From the NCBI GenBank assembly GCA_025612375.1, contig JAAXKN010000036.1:1-45570 (forward strand): a stretch of DNA of 45,570 bases, in the 5' to 3' direction. Origin of the DNA: Ignavibacteria bacterium. GTDB lineage: Bacteria; Bacteroidota; Ignavibacteria; Ignavibacteriales; SURF-24. Numbering within the stretch: the stretch's first letter is position 1; every line of letters begins with the position of its first letter. The notes beneath the pieces are model-generated. The model was not told the origin of the DNA. It was given only the letters and a program-made list of their open reading frames with translations, and did not search any database. This document shows positions 30,355-39,047 of this stretch, one piece after another. Both the position numbers and the translations under genes were made by a program.

Positions 30355-32290
30355 TACCTCTCTCCTCCTTATTCACAGTTTTCCATAATTCCCCAACTTG
30401 AATGATTAACCCTTTTGCCTTAAGGCTCTTCAATCTCTCCTTCAGTTGCTGTTTGCTGATACCTAGCGCCTCTTTTATCTCGGCCTCTGTGACACCAGCA
30501 TTACCTTTGATAAGGTCATAAACCGCATCATCATTGTTCTCGATGAAGTCAGCTATTTTGGCCTCATACGTCAATTCTCCAGGTTCACCAAATTTAAATA
30601 CAACGTCAATTTTTGCAGGTTTACTAAAAGAACGAAATTCACGTTCTACTGCTATCTCATGTTGTTCCTCATTGATGACCTGCGTGTACATAGCAGATTC
30701 AACCCACCCATGAAACAATACTGATCCCAGCATCCTCTGACCCCCACGGTCTGACTTACCATTCTTGTTCCAGTGGTGTATAACTATTACGGAGGTCTTA
30801 TACACGTACCTCAACTTAAGGAGCCAGTTGAGCATAGGCCTGATGTCTTTAGATGAGTTCTCATCTTTGCCTCCCATCATAAGGTACAACGGGTCAAATA
30901 CTATCAGCACAGGGTTGACTTGTTCAACTGTCTGCTCTAATGACCTACGGTCCTCCTCGTTAGTGAAATCGAATCCCTTGTTGTTCATAAAGCTGATAGG
31001 CAGTATTGGGGGCCACTGTACCTTGATAGTATGGTTGTTAACTACCTGTACCTTACCATCAAGTAAACCTCTACTGTTGGCAATCTTAGCTACCCTATCC
31101 TTAACCAACCACGGGTCATTCTCTTCCTGTATTACTAACACAGGCCCAGAATGATGCACTGGAAACTTATCCATGAAGTCTGTACCTGATGCCACACTTA
31201 CTATCATGTCAGAGGCAATGACAGACTTATATGTCTTAGGTTCGCCACTTATCATCCCGTGAGATGTTCTCTGCCAGATTCCTTCAATCATCCAGCCAGG
31301 TTGAGTTAGCTCCATGCCCATCAAGTCACAATAACTAGTCCACGACTTGTCTTTGTACTCTGTCTCTGTGGCCGATGGCTTGATTGTCTGAGCAGCTTTC
31401 TCAACTTCACCAACTATCCTTCTAGTCTCGTCTCTTCTACCTTTGTACTTGTTCCAGTTGCACGCTGCGACGAGTTTCACAACGGCATCCTGTGGCACTC
31501 CACTCTCCAGCAACTTACATTCAAGTTCCCAGAGTCTAGCACTTCTGTCCTCCAGTAATACGTCATCCTCTGTAGCAAACAATAGCTCCAGAGTCTTTGT
31601 ACCCAGCTTAGACAAGTAAGGTTTCACTAACTCAGGCAATAATGATGGCTCTGATTCGAGGATCTCCTCAGCGTCCAGCTCAGTTAATGAATCTACATCA
31701 TCCACATCAGGCAGTGACTCAAACTTGGTAGGAGAAAAGTGACTCTCATCATACCACAGTAATTGTCCTTTGGGTGCTCCCTCATATTTGTAGTTTCTTA
31801 AACCAGGAACCCTCAATACCTGTGTAAGGTCCCATCCTCCAGGATCTGCCCCAATGAAATATGTAAGCTTTTTGTTGAGTTTCTCCCCAACGTCAGAGGG
31901 GACAGCTTCTTTTAGATTCCAGATAGCTGCGTACCTTCCTGGAGAACTCTCCCATGCCATACTTGGTCTTAAGTCCTTCGGCAGTTTTTCAGGCTTTACT
32001 TCATCGAGGTCAGCATATAAGCAGGTCAATTGTCTAATGTTGTTCTTGGTTGACCTAGACTTTTGAAATACAGAAGGACACCAATATAGGTCATACTTTT
32101 TAGTTACACTATCTTTAACCCAATTGATGATTCCTTCACTGTCTTGAGGCCATTGAAACATCTTCTCTTCCCATGTACCTGCATGATTCTTCGGTCCTTT
32201 AGGGCTCGAGGTACTTCTTAATTTACGAGGTAGTCTAACCCATCCTTTTTGATTACCCCACACTTTAAAGATGGTATTAACCCCACTCAT
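30344..32290 (-). CDS. Primase-helicase (RepB-primase-like domain plus RepA-like ATPase)
   Basis: The 648-residue protein has three parts. The N-terminal primase-like domain has LYADLDEV (Asp-x-Asp at 93-96), ESSPGRYAA and GGWDLTQVLRVPGLRNYKY, an archaeo-eukaryotic/RepB-type pattern. A RecA-like ATPase follows, with Walker A SGEPKTYKS at about 346 and Walker B VLIVFDPLYLMMGG at about 458, like plasmid RepA. The C-terminal 55 residues form a winged HTH (AEIKEALGISKQQLKERLK). It probably opens the origin, unwinds DNA and makes primers for the phage polymerase. It overlaps the HTH gene upstream by ATGA. Confidence 0.8.
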   Translation of the reverse strand: MSGVNTIFKVWGNQKGWVRLPRKLRSTSSPKGPKNHAGTWEEKMFQWPQDSEGIINWVKDSVTKKYDLYWCPSVFQKSRSTKNNIRQLTCLYADLDEVKPEKLPKDLRPSMAWESSPGRYAAIWNLKEAVPSDVGEKLNKKLTYFIGADPGGWDLTQVLRVPGLRNYKYEGAPKGQLLWYDESHFSPTKFESLPDVDDVDSLTELDAEEILESEPSLLPELVKPYLSKLGTKTLELLFATEDDVLLEDRSARLWELECKLLESGVPQDAVVKLVAACNWNKYKGRRDETRRIVGEVEKAAQTIKPSATETEYKDKSWTSYCDLMGMELTQPGWMIEGIWQRTSHGMISGEPKTYKSVIASDMIVSVASGTDFMDKFPVHHSGPVLVIQEENDPWLVKDRVAKIANSRGLLDGKVQVVNNHTIKVQWPPILPISFMNNKGFDFTNEEDRRSLEQTVEQVNPVLIVFDPLYLMMGGKDENSSKDIRPMLNWLLKLRYVYKTSVIVIHHWNKNGKSDRGGQRMLGSVLFHGWVESAMYTQVINEEQHEIAVEREFRSFSKPAKIDVVFKFGEPGELTYEAKIADFIENNDDAVYDLIKGNAGVTEAEIKEALGISKQQLKERLKSLKAKGLIIQVGELWKTVNKEERGNEE

Positions 32291-32496
32291 GTATTATTGA
32301 CCCCCTTGTTTTTAGCGATTCTAGGAGCATCAGGCCAATCCTTGGGGAGTTTATCCTTGGGGAACAGCCATTGCCACCCAACTTTGATAGCGGTTAACCT
32401 TTTTGTCTCCGCTGCATATCTTATCTGGGTGTAGGTTTTGTTATATAATGCCATCACTTCGTTTAGCGTGAGATACTCATCTTTATCTCCGAACAA
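32287..32496 (-). CDS. Helix-turn-helix (excisionase/MerR-like) protein
   Basis: The 69-residue protein has YLTLNEVMALYNKTYTQIRY followed by AVKVGWQWLFPKDKLP-like sequence (AIKVGWQWLFPKDKLP), the HTH_17 pattern of excisionase and MerR-type readers. It starts the leftward replication block. I chose TTG 32496 since AAAGGAGG lies 7 bases before it; an upstream ATG would contain that ribosome site. It may help the primase-helicase load or control the divergent promoters. Confidence 0.65.
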   Translation of the reverse strand: MFGDKDEYLTLNEVMALYNKTYTQIRYAAETKRLTAIKVGWQWLFPKDKLPKDWPDAPRIAKNKGVNNT

Positions 32497-32673
32497 TTCA
32501 TCACCTCCTTTCATATTTCTATAATTTATTCATTTATATTATATAACATCGTCAATGACCTTGTATACTTTTTATATAAAATTTTTATAAAATAGTTTAC
32601 AAGAGGTATAACTCAATGATATAATTAAATTAATTAAATGAATGAAGTTAAAAATGATTAGGAGGAAAAGATT
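32497..32673. promoter_or_regulatory. Divergent regulatory region
   Basis: This very AT-rich gap separates the leftward replication block from the rightward one. A rightward promoter has TTTACA at 32596-32601 and TATAAT at 32620-32625 (18 bases apart). A TATAAT-like box on the minus strand near 32540 lacks a clear -35. TTAATTAAATT-like repeats near 32626 could be operator or melting sequence. Confidence 0.6.
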
Positions 32674-33111
32674 ATGAGTAACAATGAAGAGTTGAAAGGT
32701 TTGAAGGACAGATTAAGGGAGAGGGCTGAAAGAACTATAGAACATGTAGAGAAGGTATCAGGTAGTCAATTGCTTGTTACTATCAAGGATTCTGAGGGGA
32801 AAATAGTGTTATCTGAATCTGTTAGTAATATGATATTATTGTATAAGGTTAAGGATGGCACAGGGTGCTTCCGTGACGGTAACAGTGTATTTATATTTGA
32901 TATGCTGGAGAGTGCAATAGGGGACATAGTACAGTCGGATCCAAATATAGAGCATGCCCTTAGTCTTTACCGTAGTGCTAAGGCTGTCAACTCCTCGTTA
33001 GAGACGTTAGATACATTCATGTCTAAGAACGAATCAGAACATGACTGTGAACACTGTGAGGCCTACGATGAGTGTTTTCTACCTATGAGAAAGCCAAGAC
33101 AGGAAAAGTAA
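32674..33111 (+). CDS. Hypothetical protein, first gene of rightward block
   Basis: The 145-residue protein has an N-terminal charged helix, a beta-rich middle (QLLVTIKDSEGKIVLSES) and a C-terminal cysteine cluster CEHCEAYDEC that may bind metal. It follows the rightward promoter and an AGGAGG site. I do not recognise the family. As the first gene of the early block it may be a takeover or regulatory protein. Confidence 0.7.
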   Translation: MSNNEELKGLKDRLRERAERTIEHVEKVSGSQLLVTIKDSEGKIVLSESVSNMILLYKVKDGTGCFRDGNSVFIFDMLESAIGDIVQSDPNIEHALSLYRSAKAVNSSLETLDTFMSKNESEHDCEHCEAYDECFLPMRKPRQEK

Positions 33112-33130
33112 TGACTGGGGGGTCAGATGT

Positions 33131-33535
33131 ATGAAACCTAAGTGGGCAATATCGATACGAACTCACGAAGTAACAAAGATGTTTATGTTAAGAGGAAAGG
33201 AAGGGCAGAGTAACTTAGACTTCTATAAAGAGGTTATTAAGTTGAAGGTACAAGAGTTGAGAGACAAGTTTACGGGGAATCGAGCAGGACCAGTTACGAT
33301 AGATGTTATATCCCGACAGGTTGCATTTAAACCTCCGAAGGACAAGAAGATACCACGTAATCATTACTGGTGTCCTTACTGTATTAAACCTCGAATATTT
33401 GTACATAGAGAAAAAACTGGGAATGACCACTGCCCAATATGTGGCGTGTCGGACCAAGACTTTTATGTTAAAAAGTTTAATGGCATATTCAGGAGAGAAT
33501 TTGAAGAATATGCAATGAGAGGAGCGAGGAAGTAA
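33131..33535 (+). CDS. Zinc-finger hypothetical protein
   Basis: The 134-residue protein has two knuckles, YWCPYCIKPR and HCPICGVSD, placed about 25 residues apart like a zinc ribbon. A basic helical region precedes them. Nucleic-acid binding is likely, the role unknown. Its stop shares one base with the next start (TAATG). Confidence 0.65.
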   Translation: MKPKWAISIRTHEVTKMFMLRGKEGQSNLDFYKEVIKLKVQELRDKFTGNRAGPVTIDVISRQVAFKPPKDKKIPRNHYWCPYCIKPRIFVHREKTGNDHCPICGVSDQDFYVKKFNGIFRREFEEYAMRGARK

Positions 33536-33714
33536 TGAACAATAGTCCAGAGTACCAGGAGGCATTGGCTGAATATCATCAGGCCTTACAGAACTTTTCA
33601 TACGCTGCACCTGAATTTCTAGATATAGCCATATTGTTATTATCAGCCGCAGAGATTAAATTAGACATGGCAGCTCATACTGATAGTAGAGGAAGGATTA
33701 GATATGAAATATAG
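33535..33714 (+). CDS. DUF2508-like small helical protein
   Basis: The 59-residue frame begins in a TAATG overlap. The pattern YHQALQNFSYAAPEFLDIAI followed by LLLSAAEIKLD recalls the DUF2508/YaaL type of two-helix proteins found in Bacillota and their phages. It overlaps the helicase start by 11 bases. Function unknown. Confidence 0.6.
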   Translation: MNNSPEYQEALAEYHQALQNFSYAAPEFLDIAILLLSAAEIKLDMAAHTDSRGRIRYEI

Positions 33715-35155
33715 GTTCAAACGTAAACCAAGGCCATATCAATTGGCAGCATTAAGAAAAGCTCTAGACCTGGACGGTGCCATAGCTCTCTGGTTTGACC
33801 CTGGGCTCGGTAAGACGAAGGTAGCAATTGATTTCATGGCTATTAAGAGAATGACTCAACAATTAGAAAGAGTACTCATCATATGTCCACTATCAGCTAT
33901 GGGCATATGGGAGGATGAGATGATAAATGACATGCCCAATGGCATCAACTACACCGTGGTGACAGCCGTTGGCGCAGGGAAAGAAAAATTGAGACACATA
34001 GCCGAGGCCACAGGGGTGAAGAACTCCCTGTGTGCCTTAGTTATTAACTACGATTCACTGAGAAATGACAGCGTACACAAGGCTTTGAAAAAGTTTAAGC
34101 CCAGCCTGTTGATTGTGGATGAGATGCATTATTGTAAGAATCATACCACTAAGAGGTCAAAGGGTGTATATGCTATAAGGAAGTTAGTCCGTTGGGTTAT
34201 CGGGTTGACGGGTACTCCTATCCCTAAGAACCCTTTAGATATATTTGGACAGTATAAGATACTCGATGAGAGTATATTCGGGACCAATTTTAAGAGGTTT
34301 AAAGATACTTATGCAATACCTCATTATATGTTCCCAAGCAAGATAATAGCATGGAAGAACTTAGATGATATGGCTAAAAAGATACACAGGATTGCTTGTA
34401 GAGTTAAGGACGAAGAAGCTAAACAATTACCTCAGCTCATAGAGCAGGATGTTCCTGTGTACTTTTCAGATAAATCTAAAAAGGTATACCGGCAGATGGC
34501 TGAGGAAATGATAGCAGAGTTGGAAAACCTGGAAGTTGTGACAGCAGCCATAGCAGCCGTGAAGGCAACTAAACTTCAACAGATCACCGGGGGGTTCTTG
34601 ATGAGGACGGATACCTTTGAGGGACCAAACGGTGAACCTAAGAAGCAGCAAGTGGCCTTCCCTGTAGGAACAGAAAAACTTGACGTATTCATGGATCTTG
34701 TCACCCGATACATTGATGACCACAAAATATTAGTTGGATGCAGGTTCCTATGGGAGATATCTCAGATTGAAAGTCGATTAAAGAAAAGAGGTGTTAGGTA
34801 TGTAACCGTAAAGGGTGGTATGGATGGGGATGCCAGAACAGAGGCCAGGAAACAATTTCAAAGGGACTCTCTGTGCAGGGTAATAATCTTTCAGGTTTCA
34901 GCCGCCACCGCTATGACGCTGACCGCTGGCGATATTGGCATCCTCTACTCCTGCACGAGGAAATGGGATGACTACTGGCAATGGTTGAAACGTATCCACA
35001 GAGATGGTCAGACTAAGCCAGTTTATATATTAAGACTTGTAGTGAAGGGCACTATCGACTATCAGGTACTTAAGGACCTGGAGACTAAACGTGACTTTAC
35101 AACGGCTATGGTTGATAGGTCTAAGTATCGTGACATGTTGAGACCCAAATTTTAA
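33704..35155 (+). CDS. SNF2-family DNA helicase/translocase
   Basis: The 483-residue protein has the superfamily-2 motif series: Walker A DPGLGKTK (about 32-39), DEMH (about 138-141), TGTP (about 169-172), and the C-terminal VI-like RIHRDGQTKPVYILRL with the SNF2 R-x-x-R-x-G-Q form. Such phage proteins remodel replication forks or recombination intermediates. It lies in the rightward early block, after a run of small genes. Family certain; exact substrate not known. Confidence 0.9.
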   Translation: MKYRFKRKPRPYQLAALRKALDLDGAIALWFDPGLGKTKVAIDFMAIKRMTQQLERVLIICPLSAMGIWEDEMINDMPNGINYTVVTAVGAGKEKLRHIAEATGVKNSLCALVINYDSLRNDSVHKALKKFKPSLLIVDEMHYCKNHTTKRSKGVYAIRKLVRWVIGLTGTPIPKNPLDIFGQYKILDESIFGTNFKRFKDTYAIPHYMFPSKIIAWKNLDDMAKKIHRIACRVKDEEAKQLPQLIEQDVPVYFSDKSKKVYRQMAEEMIAELENLEVVTAAIAAVKATKLQQITGGFLMRTDTFEGPNGEPKKQQVAFPVGTEKLDVFMDLVTRYIDDHKILVGCRFLWEISQIESRLKKRGVRYVTVKGGMDGDARTEARKQFQRDSLCRVIIFQVSAATAMTLTAGDIGILYSCTRKWDDYWQWLKRIHRDGQTKPVYILRLVVKGTIDYQVLKDLETKRDFTTAMVDRSKYRDMLRPKF

Positions 35156-35169
35156 GGAGGTAAGCTAAG

Positions 35170-35367
35170 ATGCCTAAGATAGAGATTGATATGACAAACG
35201 TAGGGCGAGCTTCACAGAAAATGTGGGAACTCGTTTGGAACATTGAAGATGTGTTAGGAATATCATACTCTGGTCCCGATGATTTCAAGCGGGTCAGTGA
35301 GTGGATTGATGAACACAACGAGGAATACTACCACGAGCTGGGTAAGGGAGGTGTAGATGATGAGTAA
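35170..35367 (+). CDS. Hypothetical protein
   Basis: The 65-residue acidic helical protein opens with the beta strand PKIEIDMTNV. The SSB-like protein at 1313 begins AKIKVDMTNV, a short N-terminal likeness that may reflect copied start sequence. AAGGAGG precedes its ATG. No family is recognised. Confidence 0.6.
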   Translation: MPKIEIDMTNVGRASQKMWELVWNIEDVLGISYSGPDDFKRVSEWIDEHNEEYYHELGKGGVDDE

Positions 35368-35530
35368 TCGCTTTGTTAAGACTATTCGTGAAAAGGTCAA
35401 ATACCCGAATGAGGAAGGTGAATATGGGGCGTGGGATATCTTATCCTGTGAACAACGTAAGTTCTTAATCGAATGTGCCGATTATATAGAAGCTCTGGAG
35501 AGGGAGATAGACCGTATTAAAAGTCGTTGA
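35360..35530 (+). CDS. 56-residue hypothetical protein
   Basis: The frame starts at ATG 35360, overlapping the previous gene by 8 bases with GGAGGTG upstream. The product has an aromatic N-terminal half (YPNEEGEYGAWDILS) and a C-terminal helix (CADYIEALEREIDRIKSR). Its TGA lies inside the -35 box of the next promoter. Confidence 0.6.
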   Translation: MSNRFVKTIREKVKYPNEEGEYGAWDILSCEQRKFLIECADYIEALEREIDRIKSR

Positions 35531-35555
35531 CAGAAATTCAACTTTGTCATATAAT
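35527..35555 (+). promoter_or_regulatory. Strong internal rightward promoter
   Basis: TTGACA (35527-35532) and TATAAT (35550-35555) are 17 bases apart. It restarts transcription before the nucleotide-metabolism genes. Confidence 0.9.
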
Positions 35556-35592
35556 AAATATATGAAATAAATTAATTGAAGGGGGAGTTAAG

Positions 35593-35742
35593 ATGCCGGG
35601 AGCAGTACAGGTAGCTGGAATAGCATTAATATTGCTACATACCATCGTCTTAGTTGGAGGATTAATTAGAAAGAGACCAGTAACTCGGTACGATATGCTA
35701 AGTTCAGCTACGGCTGTTACTTTACTATTCATCTTATTTTGA
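35593..35742 (+). CDS. 49-residue membrane protein
   Basis: The frame follows GGGGGAG and starts at ATG 35593. The product has two hydrophobic helices (VAGIALILLHTIVLVGGLI and AVTLLFILF) joined by a basic loop (RKRPVTRYD). It lies between a strong promoter and the kinase gene, so it should be well expressed. Role unknown. Confidence 0.6.
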   Translation: MPGAVQVAGIALILLHTIVLVGGLIRKRPVTRYDMLSSATAVTLLFILF

Positions 35743-35756
35743 AAGGAGGTGAGAAA

Positions 35757-36269
35757 ATGATTATAGTTACAGGAGCAGATAACACGGGTAAGTCCACACT
35801 GGTAGATCACATTGCAGACAAGTTTGGTATAATGAAGGTAGATAGGTATCACACGTTGCCACCTGTGGATTATGTGGACTGGTATCGCTGGGTTAAACAA
35901 GTATTAGACACCAGGACCCATAGTATTATAGACAGATTCTTCGTAGATGAGTTCGTTTATGGTCCACTGAAGAGAGGTAAAATCAGTCTACCTGAACCTA
36001 AACTGGGGCAACTAAAGTATATGTTCTACCGCCACAGACCGCTTATTATAGTCTGTGAGACTGACTTAGAGACTATTGAGAGTACATACGAGCAACGTGA
36101 ACAGTACCCTAATCTCGATGAGATACCTCTAGTTATGGCTAAGTTCAGGGAGGTTATGGATAGTGAGCCATTCAGTGAATGCCCCGTGTGGTATCATAAC
36201 TTTACTGAGCCCCATGCGGCTGAGATGACAGACAGGGTAGTTAACATTTATTTAAAATCGAGGAGGTAA
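35757..36269 (+). CDS. P-loop nucleotide kinase (dNMP/thymidylate kinase-like)
   Basis: The 170-residue protein begins IIVTGADNTGKSTL, a Walker A P-loop at residues 6-14. It continues with a kinase-like core (SIIDRFFVDEFVYGPL, then RPLIIVCETDLETI with a lid rich in Glu and Arg). The size and motif order fit small phage deoxynucleoside-monophosphate kinases. It is followed by dUTPase-like, TS-like and dCMP deaminase genes, so it probably converts a pyrimidine monophosphate to the diphosphate. The exact substrate is open. AAAGGAGG precedes ATG 35757. Confidence 0.7.
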   Translation: MIIVTGADNTGKSTLVDHIADKFGIMKVDRYHTLPPVDYVDWYRWVKQVLDTRTHSIIDRFFVDEFVYGPLKRGKISLPEPKLGQLKYMFYRHRPLIIVCETDLETIESTYEQREQYPNLDEIPLVMAKFREVMDSEPFSECPVWYHNFTEPHAAEMTDRVVNIYLKSRR

Positions 36270-36274
36270 GATGT

Positions 36275-36943
36275 ATGAATGTAAATGACTTCAAGGCTCC
36301 AGAACAATTGCCGGAAGACACACTGATAGCAATATTTAAGCACCAGCACGACTTAGCGGGGAAGTATCTCGATATTGAGGAAGCCAATGGTTTACTCCAG
36401 ACCAGAGATATACCTGTCAACATCCATGACAAACTTGGGCAGGCCCGTATCAAGGATGAGTTTTGGAGGGTTACTGAGGAGGTATGCGAAGCTCTCGAAG
36501 CTCTCGATGAGGAGGACCTCCCGCATTTTCACGAGGAGTTAGCGGATGCCATGCATTTCTTTGTAGAGGCCTGTGTTTTGTCTAACTTTATGGAGTTTGG
36601 TGTAGAGATACATAATGGCAACAAGGACACCTTGTACAACCTGTTCTGGGAGTCCCATGAGGTACAGCCACAGTTTGAGGAGCAGGTTAATCCTTTTTAT
36701 ATTCACCGTAAGGCTATGTGCTTTATTAAGGAATTAGGACTTGCAGCTAACTGCCTTAAGAACAAACCGTGGAAACAAAGCCATGTGCATACAGATGAGG
36801 CAAAATATCGTAACATAATGAGTAAGGCATTTCGTCGATTTATTGACCTCTGTAAGGCCTCTGGGTTCAGTTGGGATGGTCTCTACAATATGTACATGTG
36901 TAAATACGAAGTGAATAAATTCAGACAAAATTCTGGATATTAA
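36275..36943 (+). CDS. Dimeric dUTPase / all-alpha NTP pyrophosphatase
   Basis: The 222-residue helical protein has the metal site of the MazG/dUTPase_2 class: WRVTEEVCEALEAL (E-x-x-E) and HEELADAMHFF (E-x-x-D). It ends YEVNKFRQNSGY, matching the N-x-x-R-Q-x-x-G-Y end of dimeric dUTPases. It would hydrolyse dUTP to dUMP, feeding the thymidylate synthase nearby and keeping uracil out of DNA. A dCTPase or related activity is also possible in this class. Confidence 0.75.
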   Translation: MNVNDFKAPEQLPEDTLIAIFKHQHDLAGKYLDIEEANGLLQTRDIPVNIHDKLGQARIKDEFWRVTEEVCEALEALDEEDLPHFHEELADAMHFFVEACVLSNFMEFGVEIHNGNKDTLYNLFWESHEVQPQFEEQVNPFYIHRKAMCFIKELGLAANCLKNKPWKQSHVHTDEAKYRNIMSKAFRRFIDLCKASGFSWDGLYNMYMCKYEVNKFRQNSGY

Positions 36944-36957
36944 TTTTGGAGGCATAA

Positions 36958-37842
36958 ATGTTTAGAATGAGGTGTAAAAACTTTGATGACGGGTATTTCA
37001 AATTAAATAACTACCTATTCTTCAATATAGGGTATGACATGGTAAGGGGTACAGTCACATCCCACAGCTTCCATGACGAACTCATATTTGAAACAGCTAG
37101 TTGTGGACTCAACATGCATGACATTAACTACACCATCAGCAAGTGGAAGATGCTAATTAATCTGTATCTTGACCCGAAGGAACTGGGGCTCATGTGTGCT
37201 AGGTTACTTCATTACAGAAACGGTAAGGGCCACAAAGATTATATCCCTGACATAGGTATGCAGTTTAAGAAACGTCGCAATGTGTCTGGGTCTTGTCTGA
37301 TGTCTATGACAGTGGGATTCAACCCCACAGATGGCTGGCATTGTGAGGTATTTAGTAGGGCATCCGAGCTCACCATGAGGTGGTACGTGGACCTGATATT
37401 CGTACATGTACTACTACGTGAGATAGGCAAGGTAGTTGGCTTCACCGTAAACAATATTAAAGTATATTGGCATATGGTCAGCACCTATCAGTCTATTACC
37501 TCAATGCCTTGGTTTGTCATTATGGCGGGCAAGGAAGAGTGGCTCTGTTCAAACTTGGAGTTACTCAATAACCCCACATTAAGGACTCATGACTGGGAGT
37601 TGACTAAGTGGCAAGAGGCAACTGTCAAGCGGTTTGAGAAGACATATCTTAAGGGTGACTATCAGAACTTCAAAGTTCAACGTAGACCTATGGAAGCTTA
37701 CCTCATGTTAAAGGGTGAGATGGAAAGAAAGGACCCTGTATGGACTAAGGATCTTACTCTACCTGACATAGACATCAACCAAGAGGTAGATTTTGCATCA
37801 GACCCTGAAAATGATTGCTTTGGGAAAGGAGGTTATAGATAA
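36958..37842 (+). CDS. Divergent thymidylate-synthase-superfamily protein
   Basis: The 294-residue protein contains VSGSCLMSMTVGF, then EVFSRASELTMRWY and later NNIKVYWHM. In order these correspond to the catalytic Cys loop (C113), the phosphate-binding Arg (R134) and the H-x-Y region of thymidylate synthases. The Asp after the Arg is Glu (E137), and the Asn that reads uracil is Val (V144). The next but one gene is a more standard family member. So this may be a catalytically changed paralogue, a partner subunit, or an enzyme for another pyrimidine modification. The family call is moderate. Confidence 0.6.
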   Translation: MFRMRCKNFDDGYFKLNNYLFFNIGYDMVRGTVTSHSFHDELIFETASCGLNMHDINYTISKWKMLINLYLDPKELGLMCARLLHYRNGKGHKDYIPDIGMQFKKRRNVSGSCLMSMTVGFNPTDGWHCEVFSRASELTMRWYVDLIFVHVLLREIGKVVGFTVNNIKVYWHMVSTYQSITSMPWFVIMAGKEEWLCSNLELLNNPTLRTHDWELTKWQEATVKRFEKTYLKGDYQNFKVQRRPMEAYLMLKGEMERKDPVWTKDLTLPDIDINQEVDFASDPENDCFGKGGYR

Positions 37843-38063
37843 TGGCTGAGAACACAACAGTACCACAGGAGGACATGGCTCAGGACCTACCCCCGTACAT
37901 TCAAAGGGAAGATTGTACGGAGGAAATGGTTAACTCCCTGATTAAGTTGGGCTATACTCCGTGGCAAATAACTCCAAAGACTCAGGAGTTAAGGAAAGGA
38001 CCTGTGCTGATTAGCATAGAGACTAAGTTAATATATCACTTCATAAGAAAGAGGGTAAAATAA
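37842..38063 (+). CDS. Hypothetical protein between the two TS-like genes
   Basis: This 73-residue protein has an acidic, proline-containing N-terminal half and a C-terminal basic helix (KLIYHFIRKRVK). Its start shares one base with the previous stop, and the next gene starts 2 bases after its end. Being locked between the TS paralogues suggests a linked role, but no family is recognised. Confidence 0.65.
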   Translation: MAENTTVPQEDMAQDLPPYIQREDCTEEMVNSLIKLGYTPWQITPKTQELRKGPVLISIETKLIYHFIRKRVK

Positions 38064-38065
38064 TT

Positions 38066-38746
38066 ATGAGATTCTTCACTACATTTGGTCAAGCTATAAA
38101 CGAGATAACGAGAGACCTTGCTGAGATGGGCTTAGAAGTTCATCCACAGACTATGCAGGATAAGTATGTAGGAGATGACCCTAACTACGCTACTAAGGAA
38201 CTTCAGAACTATATGTACACAGTCTTCAATCCCTTGAATAGCTTGGGTGATCTGAATGTATCACAGCCGTGGGCAGACCTTGAGTTTGGGGAAAGAATAG
38301 CCCCTGTGGCAGTCAACCCCGGTGAAGCTTACAAGACAAGGATTGAGGTATGGAATGAGTTCCTGCATGATGGTAAGTTTGCCTATACTTATAATGAGAG
38401 ACTCCGTAATCAATTATGGAAGTTCATACATGAGATTCAGGGGCACCCTGACAGCCGGCAGCTATATGTGTCTATATGGGACCCAAACACTGACCCAGAC
38501 AAATTAGGTGGAGGAAGTAGAGTCCCATGTTCATTGGGCTATTTGTTCCAACTCCGTAATGGTAAGCTTAACATGACCTACATGATGAGGTCCTGTGATT
38601 TCATCACTCATCTCCACAACGATGCCTACCTAGCTACCAGACTTATGGACTATGTGGCATATCACGCAGGAGTTGAGCCTGGAGACTTTACTCATTTTAT
38701 TGGGAGTCTGCATGTGTATAAAAAGGACGTGAAAGGAGTATTTTAA
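38066..38746 (+). CDS. Thymidylate synthase family enzyme (dUMP methylase or hydroxymethylase)
   Basis: The C-terminal half is clearly TS-like: VPCSLGYLFQLRNGKLN with catalytic C155, MMRSCDF with R175 and D178, HLHNDAYLA with N185, and FIGSLHVYKK for the sugar-binding His/Tyr. Asn at the N185 position favours a uracil rather than cytosine substrate, since dCMP hydroxymethylases carry Asp there. At 226 residues it is shorter than usual (260-320), lacking some N-terminal sequence. It would make dTMP or 5-hydroxymethyl-dUMP; sequence alone does not decide which. Confidence 0.8.
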   Translation: MRFFTTFGQAINEITRDLAEMGLEVHPQTMQDKYVGDDPNYATKELQNYMYTVFNPLNSLGDLNVSQPWADLEFGERIAPVAVNPGEAYKTRIEVWNEFLHDGKFAYTYNERLRNQLWKFIHEIQGHPDSRQLYVSIWDPNTDPDKLGGGSRVPCSLGYLFQLRNGKLNMTYMMRSCDFITHLHNDAYLATRLMDYVAYHAGVEPGDFTHFIGSLHVYKKDVKGVF

Positions 38747-38747
38747 G

Positions 38748-39047
38748 ATGGCTAAATATGTGAAAAAACCTGTTGAGATCGAGGCCTTTCAGTATGACGG
38801 TGACCTTAAGGACAGTCACGGCGTTCATTATGTTCCTGAATGGGCAGTTGAGGCTATCAGGAGGGGGACAATATATTATGGCTCTATCCCCCCGTATGGA
38901 GGACCACCCTGCGAGTTATTTATTAAGACCTTAGAAGGTCCACACCACGTGAGTGTAGGTGACTACATTATCAAGGGGATAAAGGGTGAGTTGTACCCAT
39001 GTAAGCCAGACATATTCGAAGCAACCTATGAGGAGGTAAGCGAATGA
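38748..39047 (+). CDS. Conserved phage hypothetical protein
   Basis: The 99-residue protein begins KKPVEIEAFQYDG and ends VSVGDYIIKGIKGELYPCKP. This pattern is widespread in phages of many hosts, but the function is unknown. It starts right after the TS gene and overlaps the ligase start by 4 bases (ATGA). Confidence 0.75.
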   Translation: MAKYVKKPVEIEAFQYDGDLKDSHGVHYVPEWAVEAIRRGTIYYGSIPPYGGPPCELFIKTLEGPHHVSVGDYIIKGIKGELYPCKPDIFEATYEEVSE

